NCBI RefSeq assembly: GCF_023921225.1
Contig: NZ_CP071528.1
Location: 124,001 to 188,000 of the forward strand
Direction: 5' to 3'
From: Legionella lytica
Lineage (GTDB): Bacteria > Pseudomonadota > Gammaproteobacteria > Legionellales > Legionellaceae
Length of the DNA: 64,000 bases
The notes under the pieces were generated by a model that was not told where the DNA came from, searched no databases, and saw nothing but the letters and a program-made list of their open reading frames with translations. Numbering within the stretch: position 1 is the stretch's first letter; every line of letters begins with the position of its first letter. Below, in pieces: positions 47,104-54,641 of this stretch. The translations under genes and the position numbers were made by a program.

Positions 47104-48342
47104 CTAGGCTCCTAGAAGCTTACACGTATTGATTGCACTATTAACCCCGTCTTCATGAAATCCATAACCCCAATAACTTCCAACATAGTATGTATTATTC
47201 ATCCCATTAATCAAATTAATTTGCTTTTGAGCTTTTAACGCAGACACATTCAAACAGGGATGTGCATATTTAAAGGATTGGATAATTTTATTTTCAGCAA
47301 TTTCAGGTGCAAGATTAACCGACACAAAAAAATCATGGTTGGAATGAATTGATTGCAATCGATTCATATAGTAGGTCAGTGTTGGTGCATTGCTTTGGTT
47401 ATCGAGGTAATTCCAACTTGCCCAAGCCCTTTTATTTTTTGGCATTACATTCCTGTCTTGATGAAGAACCACCTCATTCTCAGTATATTTTATTGTCGAT
47501 AAAATATTGATTTCTTCTGGAGTAGGTTTCTCGAGCATCGTTAATGCTTGGTCGCTATGAGTAGCGCATACGATCGCATCAAAGACGCGCTCTTCAGAAT
47601 TCACGATGATTTTAATCTTATTAGGTTCTCGTATTATTCGCTCTACTTTGGAATTTAAGTACACTTGATCTTTTATCTGCTCAATCATTGGTGTAATGTA
47701 GTTTTTTGAGCCTTGTTTAATAACATACCACATAGGTCGGTTGAACAAATCAAGAAGTCCATGATTGTTATAAAATTGTAATATAAAGGAAGCAGAACAA
47801 TTTAGGGTGTCCTCTTTATTTTTAGACCAAATAGCAGCCATCATTGGAATAAGATAACATTCTTTAAATTGCTCTGAGTACTTATTTTCCATGATGAAGT
47901 CATTGATGGTTATTTCGAGATCATTAGTTCGAGCCAAGAATTTTTTTGCATCACAATTAAATAAAATAATGTCTTTAATTAGGTGATAAAAGTCTATTTT
48001 AAATAGGTTTCGACGATCTGAAAAAAGAGTATTTAAATTATGACCGCTGTACTCAAGTCTCCTAGGATCAGAACGATAACTAAAACTCATTTCACTGGGT
48101 TGAATTGCTACATTTAACTCTTCAAGCAGTTTACAAAAGTTGGGGTATGTTCTTTTGTTAAAAACAATGAAGCCGGTATCGATCGAGTATGTAGTTTCTC
48201 TAGCGACGACAGACAGAGTATGTGTATGACCACCAAGATAGTCGTTGGCCTCAAATAATGAAACATCATGGTTTTTGCTTAAAAGATAGGAACTCGTTAA
48301 ACCAGATATCCCTGAGCCAATCACTGCAATCCTTTTCTTCAA
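47104..48342 (-). CDS. FAD-dependent amine-oxidase-like oxidoreductase (COG2907)
   Basis: 412 residues from a TTG start (AAGGA seven bases upstream). The FAD site is VIGSGISGLTSSYLLSK, followed by GGHTHTLSV; TGFIVFNKRTYPNF is the COG2907 marker. The C-terminal SYWGYGFHEDGVNSAI binds the flavin. It heads the five-gene operon with DUF1365, CFA, DUF2878 and DUF1295, all within overlapping or touching frames. Related proteins act in lipid desaturation/oxidation, including furan-fatty-acid formation in alphaproteobacteria. Its substrate here is inferred to be an acyl chain. Confidence 0.87.
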   Translation of the reverse strand: MKKRIAVIGSGISGLTSSYLLSKNHDVSLFEANDYLGGHTHTLSVVARETTYSIDTGFIVFNKRTYPNFCKLLEELNVAIQPSEMSFSYRSDPRRLEYSGHNLNTLFSDRRNLFKIDFYHLIKDIILFNCDAKKFLARTNDLEITINDFIMENKYSEQFKECYLIPMMAAIWSKNKEDTLNCSASFILQFYNNHGLLDLFNRPMWYVIKQGSKNYITPMIEQIKDQVYLNSKVERIIREPNKIKIIVNSEERVFDAIVCATHSDQALTMLEKPTPEEINILSTIKYTENEVVLHQDRNVMPKNKRAWASWNYLDNQSNAPTLTYYMNRLQSIHSNHDFFVSVNLAPEIAENKIIQSFKYAHPCLNVSALKAQKQINLINGMNNTYYVGSYWGYGFHEDGVNSAINTCKLLGA

Positions 48343-48593
48343 AAATAATTCCTTTTTATCAGTTTGGTTGTTAATTTATTTAAAGGGAGTCACTTTGTAA
48401 AGCTAATCACCTCAATTGTTCTATTTTTATTTGTGGGGCTGAGATAGATAACTTGCCACACTAGCGTGAACATAAAATAATACTTAATGCATTCACAATA
48501 AAACTTATTAGTTTTAGAATTGAATTGTAATTGAAATAATTAATACATGCAGAATTTTTTCATGGACAAGTGTAATCAGATAAGGAATCATTA

Positions 48594-48976
48594 ATGGCTA
48601 AAAAAATCACTTTGACCACTACTGGTGGTAACCCCATTGGTGATAATCAAAACGCTTTGACCGCTGGAGCCAGAGGGCTCTATTACTTCAATATTACCAG
48701 TTAATTGAAAAATTGGCGCACCAAAATCGAGAGCTGATACCCGAACGTGTGGTACATGCTAAAGGCTGGGGAGCATATGGCGTTTTAACAGTGACCCATG
48801 ATATTACTGCCTATACAAAAGCCGATTTATTTTCTGAAGTAGGAAAGAAAACAGGATTAATTACACGCTTTTCAACAGTTGCTGGTGAAATGGGGGCAGC
48901 AGATGCAGAGCGAGATGTGCGAGGATTTTCGGTCAAGCTCTATACAAACCAAGGTAATTGGGATCTAGTAGGTAAT
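48594..48976 (+). pseudogene. Catalase 5' fragment, frameshifted and truncated
   Basis: Starts [20 protein letters not shown] with TAAGGA before the ATG, like an intact KatA-type catalase. A frameshift and short deletion lie near 48690, where AGARG is followed by [20 protein letters not shown] in another frame. Matches continue through [20 protein letters not shown] and end at GNWDLVGN. The catalytic Asn region, heme ligand Tyr and all later sequence are gone. The first catalytic His lies in ERVVHAKG. An inactivated gene. Confidence 0.88.
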
Positions 48977-48983
48977 GGGGTCA

Positions 48984-49195
48984 CTACCCCAAGCTTGGAT
49001 TCAATAAAATAATTGCCCGAGATCCTCGCGCAACAAGATTTAAAAGCCAGCGTGCCAGATGTTCTATTTCTTCCAACAATACTTTATTAGTTAATATGAT
49101 GCTTTCTTTCTGATTAAGGAAGGTTAAACATGTTTTATCTGGTGAATTATAAGCATTTTTTCTTAACAACTCGATGATAGTAGGTATTTTGTTAT
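48984..49195 (-). pseudogene. FAAL / AMP-ligase N-terminal fragment
   Basis: Read on the minus strand: IELLRKNAYNSPDKTCLTFL then VLLEEIEHLARWLLNLVARG and [10 protein letters not shown]. The P-D-K-x-x-x-x-F-L opening, L-x-E-x-x-x-x-A-R-x-L and R-x-I-I-L-L-x-P order match the first 70 residues of fatty acyl-AMP ligases, also seen in the PKS at 59210. No start, no adenylation core. It abuts the truncated catalase tail-to-tail, marking a deletion or rearrangement joint. Nothing else is seen up to the promoter at 49404. Confidence 0.5.
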
Positions 49196-49403
49196 TTTTT
49201 TACAACGCATATTATTCCCACTTAAAACTGCACAACTATTTTACAGTTTGGTAGAATATAAGTTGTGTTGCAAAACGGCAAGTCGTTTATGAATTACTCA
49301 TAAATCAGTTATATCATTTATAATGATGAACGATAATATCATGGTTTTATTTGCTTGATAGAGTAATACTTCCTAGAGCGAATCGCTCCATTTGATCATT
49401 AAA

Positions 49404-49432
49404 TTGACATTTTTGGGTTAGATTTATATTAT
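49404..49432 (+). promoter_or_regulatory. Strong sigma-70-type promoter for the 49476 gene
   Basis: Perfect TTGACA at 49404-49409, 17-base spacer and TATTAT at 49427-49432 (TATATT overlaps it two bases earlier). It lies about 45 bases before the start codon. Confidence 0.65.
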
Positions 49433-49475
49433 CTATGCGCAGAAAAATAACAATCATTCATGGAATATCAAGCTC

Positions 49476-51077
49476 ATGCCCAACCCTATGTTAAAACTAA
49501 TAAGTGAAAAAAAGCCGTTGATTGAAATTCAAAAATATTCACAAACGCATCGTGAAAAACTCCCTTTATTCGTAAAACTAGCTGAATTAAATAATAAAAC
49601 CGTATATCAATATATTAAAAAGTATAAAAAATTACATAACCTAAGTTTGTGTGAGCTGATCAAGCATAAGCTTATTGATTTTAACGAGATGAATGATGAA
49701 GAGAATAATCTCATGACTTGTCTAGTTAATGAGGATGAGTTGCTGTGTTTTCAACAGCTTTTATTGTGCGGGGAAAAACCGAACGAACAAATTTTTACGG
49801 ATTCTGAAGAAGGAACTATAGGTAATTTTTTACGATACCGACCTGGGAGGGATTCTCTTTCAGTGTATGAATTGGTTAATAAAAGGGTAGCAGATCTCGC
49901 TCGTTTAAGTGACTTTATCTTTGATTTTGCCGATACTACTGATGAAGAAAGCAGCGAAGCTGAATTAAGTGATACTGAGGAGCTTGATACCGAAGAAAAA
50001 ACTACCTATGAGAAATTACGTACAAAACTACTAAAAAAATACAATGCAACCGGTGATGGAGAAGAATCTTTAGTTCTTGTTGCCGCGAGAGGCGTGCATT
50101 TTGTACCTAAACATTTTCCAAAGCAAACTCGTGATACTGTCTTTGAGAGCAGAAAAAATGCGCATACTACCTATAGTTTTTCAACGCTTATTGATGCAGG
50201 TTATGAGGCAGGTGATGAGCCAGATGAAGATGATGATGAAATCACGGCGATTCATGAGCGTAATAAGCAATTTATTGCTGGTTTAAAAGCAACGCCTGAT
50301 AAAAAAGAGAAAACTACGGCGGGACATCCTCCTCCTGCTGCGCGCAACAAGAAAGTATTTACCAACTTATTTTGGCGAGAAACTCAAGCCTATATTAATA
50401 GCTATTCTGTATTATTTAATAAAAAAGGAATTCAAACTAATTTCGCATTCGCATCTCCCAATAATCCCCATCTTTCATTAAGTTGGAAAACTGAGATTGC
50501 GGGAATGTACAGCAGTGGCGTTAGATTTGGTTGGAAACGCGGGGAGCGACGTGATCCACATTATCGACGTTCCACTGGTAAGCCGAAACACCCAACTGTG
50601 GGGTATATTGATGTCTTTGAGCTACCTTTAGATTATGTGCGTAGCGAAGGAGTAGATAGAATATTAGCCTACAATGCGCATAAAATTGATTTATCTAACA
50701 TTCATTTAGCCGAGGCGGAGGTAATATTTCACTCAATGATCTCTAAAGAATATCATGTGCGACGTTATATGGTGGTTATGCCTTCTTTTAGCAAAGTTAC
50801 ATCTCAAGCTGAACATGATGAGAAATATTTTGGCATTCAAAATGCAGGCGCCTATACTCGAGCCCGTAATAGCCTATTTAAATCTATTGGTGGAATGGCA
50901 AAGGGGGATAGTTATCACAAATGGGTAACTCTACGAGCGGAACATGCTGTTGCCGCACAAGCACGCTTAATTGATAATGCAACAGATGTACGATTATTCA
51001 GAAGCGGAAAAGTCCGGGTATATGATCACGGAGAAGACCAAGCTGTATCTGCAAAGTTACCTGTTGCAAACCGTTGA
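49476..51077 (+). CDS. Large hypothetical protein, candidate effector
   Basis: 533 residues, soluble, behind a strong promoter. Residues 1-110 are helical and repeat-like (LVNEDELLCFQQLLLCGEKP resembles an ankyrin-type turn). An acidic stretch follows at about 150-170 (DTTDEESSEAELSDTEELDT) and a second near 248-260. The C-terminal 230 residues are mixed alpha/beta, rich in Arg and Tyr, with GMYSSGVRFGWKRGERR. No catalytic motif recognised. The make-up (ankyrin-like N-terminus, acidic linkers) suits a Dot/Icm substrate but this is inference. Confidence 0.65.
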   Translation: MPNPMLKLISEKKPLIEIQKYSQTHREKLPLFVKLAELNNKTVYQYIKKYKKLHNLSLCELIKHKLIDFNEMNDEENNLMTCLVNEDELLCFQQLLLCGEKPNEQIFTDSEEGTIGNFLRYRPGRDSLSVYELVNKRVADLARLSDFIFDFADTTDEESSEAELSDTEELDTEEKTTYEKLRTKLLKKYNATGDGEESLVLVAARGVHFVPKHFPKQTRDTVFESRKNAHTTYSFSTLIDAGYEAGDEPDEDDDEITAIHERNKQFIAGLKATPDKKEKTTAGHPPPAARNKKVFTNLFWRETQAYINSYSVLFNKKGIQTNFAFASPNNPHLSLSWKTEIAGMYSSGVRFGWKRGERRDPHYRRSTGKPKHPTVGYIDVFELPLDYVRSEGVDRILAYNAHKIDLSNIHLAEAEVIFHSMISKEYHVRRYMVVMPSFSKVTSQAEHDEKYFGIQNAGAYTRARNSLFKSIGGMAKGDSYHKWVTLRAEHAVAAQARLIDNATDVRLFRSGKVRVYDHGEDQAVSAKLPVANR

Positions 51078-51291
51078 AATTAAGTAATTCAAGTTTAAAT
51101 TTATCCGCCTGTATTATGGTTACTAATAGGACTAGCGGGGGTATTAGAACAGAAATTTGGTTTTACCCTCATAGTTCCACTCAAAATCGTAAATCTCTGT
51201 ACAAAATTTCCCTGCTCTGAAAACAGTCGTTAACGTTCAGAGGCACTCACATTACCCCCACCATCAATGGTGGAAATGCAACTCAGAGCTA

Positions 51292-51332
51292 CCTAAAGTT
51301 TAATTTGCTTCATCATCAAATTAAACTTTAGG
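51292..51332. repeat. Perfect 16-bp inverted repeat
   Basis: CCTAAAGTTTAATTTG (51292-51307) and its exact complement (51317-51332) flank a 9-base loop. It is AT-rich and lies 215 bases after the 49476 gene, with no immediate gene or strong T-run. It may be a weak terminator, a regulatory RNA hairpin or a mobile-element scar. Confidence 0.65.
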
Positions 51333-51407
51333 GATAATATTTTTGTAGATGACTCCATCTTTCATGATAACAAGAAGTAAATGAGTTTATTAGCATCCGG
51401 ATGCAAT

Positions 51408-51568
51408 TCAATTAATTTTAAGGTTGTGTTCTTGGAGTTTCTTTTGACAATGACGCGATGATACTGTTTTTCTTAATAGGCTAATTTCTGAAGTTAAGTT
51501 GACCATTGGTTGTAAGAGGCCTCGCTAATACCGAGTTTCACTAATTTTTCGTGGATGGGTTGAGTCAT
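51408..51568 (-). pseudogene. Frameshifted small helical protein remnant
   Basis: Minus strand: MTQPIHEKLVKLGISEASYN, then one frameshift, then MVNLTSEISLLRKTVSSRHC and QKKLQEHNLKIN-stop. About 53 codons in two frames, compatible with one indel. Composition is protein-like, family unknown. It is the only coding trace in the 644-base gap 51078-51721. Confidence 0.3.
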
Positions 51569-51721
51569 TTATTGCTCGCGTTAGTCATTATGTTTGCATT
51601 TTATCTTATTTGAAAGGCACATCGGAACCCATGATGTTTTTTCCATAAAATCTGTAGCTATTGACAATAACTACTAAATGATAAAAATTACAACATCTTT
51701 GATTGAGCAGGAAGCTTGAGT

Positions 51722-52616
51722 ATGCCTCACATGTTTTTACCTACAGATGGATTAAAGGTCATTTATAAATTTCTCTCTCCCCACGAATTAATCTCTATAG
51801 GAAGCAGCGCAAGCCCTCTAAGTACGCAAACTGGCGATTACAGCTTTATTTGAGCAACATACACAAGAAGCGATGCATTTCCAACAACGGTTACTGCATT
51901 ATTGGGCACAACATTCTAGCCCATACATGCCTGATGAAAAAACAATGCTTAAGGCATTGGCTTTTTATCCGCCTGAAAAACTGTTAGTAGGGCTTTTTAT
52001 TTACGCCCAACGGAAACTCACTTTTTCAGAAACTGAATTTCAAACAAGTCTTCAGGCCATTGATACACTTGAATCCCAAAAAGGATTAATTGCTGTCTCT
52101 TCTTTAACTGAAAATGCCATGATGCTGACAAACAGGCAACGAGCCACATTATTAGAGGAATTAAAAAAAAAATATACACCCAATACCCCAGCTATGTTGA
52201 GTAAGCTCGCTCCTTACATGATTAAGGATGAACTAAAAGCCACCATTGAGTTTCTCATCAAAAAAATATCCAATGAGCATGTAGACCCTCCCATACAAGC
52301 TATCCCGGTTTTGGGTTCATATCTTAAACAAACGATCCCAAGCCTATCGTTTATTGTGGCGAATATTATTTTGCCCCGCAATTCCTCTTGGGTACACAGC
52401 GTATCTCAGCTATGTTCTATAATTCCCATGGCTCTTTCTGAAGATTGTCTTCTCATCTTAAATTATCTTAAAATACCGCCAAGAAATCAGTTCGGTCACT
52501 ATAGGGAGTATGGAACCTATCCTGATTTCCTCAGTCATTCACGACCCTTAGTTGGGGTTCTTTACAGGAAGGGACGAAATTTCCCGGTTCACCCTTATAA
52601 CCCTTTGCCAGTCTAG
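51722..52616 (+). pseudogene. F-box-like effector gene, frameshifted and cut by transposon
   Basis: AGGAAGC precedes the ATG at 51722. The first frame reads MPHMFLPTDGLKVIYKFLSP then HELISIGSSASPL, an F-box-like motif (L-P-x-x-x-L-x-x-I-x-x-F-L-S-P-x-E-L). The frame must shift near 51800-51821 to VRKLAITALFEQHTQEAM and continues to the stop at 52616. The later part is helical, HEAT-like (AMLSKLAPYMIKDELKATIE). From 52554 the frame runs inside the left terminal repeat of the Tn3-family element, so its last 20 codons are transposon sequence. F-box proteins recruit host SCF ubiquitin ligases. Now probably inactive. Confidence 0.55.
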
Positions 52617-52617
52617 G
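52554..52617 (+). repeat. Left terminal inverted repeat of Tn3-family element
   Basis: Begins GGGGTTCTTTACAGGAAGGG; the inner block CCCTTATAACCCTTTGCCAG also matches the right end. Overlaps the end of the F-box-like reading frame. Confidence 0.88.
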
Positions 52618-52833
52618 CTAGAGTCAATAAATTGATTTTTGCCTGGTTAAATCAAATAACACTAACCTATTGAATATAATTTCATTTGTTTCGTTGGATG
52701 ATTTCATGTTAGATGAGGAAGATATATAATAAAATATTCAGTGAAATAATTCTTATACTAATTTTTTTAGCACTCAATCTAAGTCCCTCAGCATTAAAAA
52801 TTTTTAACGACAGAACCTTTTGAATACAGTAAA

Positions 52834-52956
52834 ATGAGTTTCCCTCAACAAAAGTGCAAATCAATTGCACTGATTGATAAGGGAGGTGCTGTATATGGAA
52901 AATTTTTTATCAATTGCTTTTTCTTAAGTAAGTCAACTCATGGAGGTATTGGATGA
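52834..52956 (+). CDS. Possible leader micro-ORF of the cargo operon
   Basis: 40 codons from ATG 52834 (MSFPQQKCKSIALIDKGGAV...) whose TGA overlaps the ATG of the next gene (ATGA). A second micro-ORF, MENFLSIAFS (52895-52927), lies in another frame behind a strong GGGAGGT. Either could couple translation to the exported protein, or both may be chance. Confidence 0.25.
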   Translation: MSFPQQKCKSIALIDKGGAVYGKFFINCFFLSKSTHGGIG

Positions 52957-53336
52957 AAAAAATATTATTCTTATCTGTAATTTTAGGGGCTCTTCCCTTA
53001 AATTCTATCGCTGGAATATGGGCTACTACAGTTCATAGCCGAGCAAATTGTATCAATAATGAATCAATAACTTGGTGGCTTAATCATTCTTTTGACTGGC
53101 GTGTAGTCAGTACTCATGGGAATATTTATGGTAAAGACCGAGATCATTTAATTGATACAGGATATGCCGTTACGTGGAGGCAAGCTGCTGTTCATTGGAA
53201 TGAAGCTCCATTAAACGATCACCGATGGTTTGTTTCCGGATATCATTATTTAAGCGACTATGGCAATGGACGAATCCCATTCGATACTACCAGTGTAGGG
53301 GACTGCAGTATTTATAATGGCTGGTGGGATTATTAA
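52953..53336 (+). CDS. Small exported Trp-rich protein, transposon cargo
   Basis: 127 residues; GGAGGT six bases before the ATG. Signal peptide MKKILFLSVILGALPLNSIAG, cleavage near residue 20. The mature part is rich in Trp, His, Tyr and Gly and has two cysteines that could pair (about residues 33 and 117). ITWWLNHSFDWRVVSTHG and GNIYGKDRDHLIDTG are distinctive. No family recognised. Encoded between the left repeat and the truncated resolvase, 29 bases before a second exported-protein gene, so the pair are a cargo operon. Confidence 0.7.
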   Translation: MKKILFLSVILGALPLNSIAGIWATTVHSRANCINNESITWWLNHSFDWRVVSTHGNIYGKDRDHLIDTGYAVTWRQAAVHWNEAPLNDHRWFVSGYHYLSDYGNGRIPFDTTSVGDCSIYNGWWDY

Positions 53337-53365
53337 ATTAGTACGTAATCATATAAGGATTAAAA

Positions 53366-54187
53366 ATGAATAAAAAATTATTACTTGCCGGAGTTTCTAT
53401 CTTATTTTCCCTCAATGCAACAGCGGCACATCAAAATTCACTAACAAAAGAAGAAGTTAATAAGCGTAACATTGAAATGCTTTCTAAAGCAGGTATTGAG
53501 ATTTCTGATTCAAGCGAAATCAGTATTGTTTCAGCCAATAAATATATTAATTCTAAAAATATTTATAAAAATGATAATGATGCTCATATGGCAAAAAAGA
53601 TGAGAGAATATCTTGCCATGTATGATGAACAACAAAAAAAAGGCTACGTTATGGAGGCAGAACCACGCGCCAAGGAGCTAATGGAATTAAAAAAAGTAGC
53701 TCCATTCCACAAAGAAAAATATAAAAATGTTTTTTCTTCTAAAAGTACCCATCTAAGATCTTCTAGTAGCGAACTAAAGTTGGCATATACTTTTGTTGGA
53801 GTACCACCATCTGAAATGGATCTCAATATAGGCGTATCGCCCTATGGAGCATATAAGTTAGTTAAAAATGGAGATGATGGTGATGGATGGGACGGGGCTG
53901 TTCAGTTTTTTGAAAAAAATGGTATAGGTAGTTGTGCTTTCACTGAACATAATAGAAAGCTTGCCCATAGCGGCGTGGAATTAATAAAGGAATTAACAAG
54001 TTATGAGATTAATAGCAAGCCCACTATCCTACTTGTTAAAGGAACGAAAGAAAGTGGTTTCATCTATAAATTAAAATGGTATGACTCTACATTTAGTAGA
54101 GAATTGGAGTGTGCAAGTTCAGATTATAATACACAATTACGTGCAAAAGTAATTGAATTAGCTAATCGGATAGAATCTTATCAATAA
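53366..54187 (+). CDS. Exported protein, transposon cargo partner
   Basis: 273 residues; AAGGAT before the ATG. Signal peptide LLLAGVSILFSLNATAA, cleavage near residue 20. A Lys/Glu-rich helical N-terminal half (about 20-130), then a compact C-terminal domain with GVSPYGAYKLVKNGDDGDGW and ELTSYEINSKPTILLVKGTK, and two cysteines (GIGSCAF, LECAS). No domain recognised. It follows the Trp-rich exported gene in the same operon and ends at a good hairpin. Possible toxin, adhesin or envelope pair; function not inferable. Confidence 0.7.
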   Translation: MNKKLLLAGVSILFSLNATAAHQNSLTKEEVNKRNIEMLSKAGIEISDSSEISIVSANKYINSKNIYKNDNDAHMAKKMREYLAMYDEQQKKGYVMEAEPRAKELMELKKVAPFHKEKYKNVFSSKSTHLRSSSSELKLAYTFVGVPPSEMDLNIGVSPYGAYKLVKNGDDGDGWDGAVQFFEKNGIGSCAFTEHNRKLAHSGVELIKELTSYEINSKPTILLVKGTKESGFIYKLKWYDSTFSRELECASSDYNTQLRAKVIELANRIESYQ

Positions 54188-54207
54188 CTTTAACTTAAAA
54201 CCTTTGA

Positions 54208-54231
54208 CCTGGATAAAGTACTTTATCCGGG
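54208..54231 (+). terminator. Hairpin terminator after cargo operon
   Basis: GGATAAAG-TA-CTTTATCC is a perfect 8-bp stem (plus flanking C/G pairs) 20 bases after the stop of the 53366 gene. No T-run, so partial confidence. Confidence 0.45.
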
Positions 54232-54316
54232 CCATAGAAGTTAAGATCGAAGTTCAGTTATGCCTTTTGCTAAGAACCCTGATGAATAGTAAGAAACTCA
54301 GCTTTATCTCGCGCTA

Positions 54317-54499
54317 CTAAAAATACTTATCTAAATGACATAAAGGAACACTCGTTTTTTGTAGAGCTTGAGACGTCATTTGAATAAAATCGTCAACTTC
54401 CAGTTTATTTTTTTTAGCAAATTCAAAAATCTCAAGCTTTTGATTGTTCAAATCTTGCTTGTCAGTTGAGGTGCGAAGATAAGCAATTGTTTTGGCCAT
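54317..54499 (-). pseudogene. Truncated serine resolvase (tnpR remnant)
   Basis: 60 codons: MAKTIAYLRTSTDKQDLNNQ begins a serine resolvase/invertase with the catalytic Ser in YLRTST. The homology continues to about DDFIQM, then the sequence diverges into ALQKTSVPLCHLDKYF and stops. A full resolvase is about 180-200 residues, so catalysis is impossible. The break is on the cargo side; the cargo region probably replaced the 3' part. Confidence 0.8.
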
Positions 54500-54641
54500 A
54501 ATTTACTCAAAAAATAGTCTGTTAATGTTTAACCTAAAATAATAGGTTTAATTATACAGTTAACTATAAATATATAAAGTGTAATAGAGCAACAAATCTG
54601 ATGTATAATAACGTCCGTTTTAATGCATACAAAAATAACCC
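54500..54641. other. Resolution (res) region candidate
   Basis: The 142 bases between divergent tnpR remnant and transposase hold several short dyads, for example AACCTA-AAATAA-TAGGTT at 54532-54549 and TTAATTATACAGTTAACTAT. This is where Tn3-family res sites sit. Precise subsites not resolved. Confidence 0.45.
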
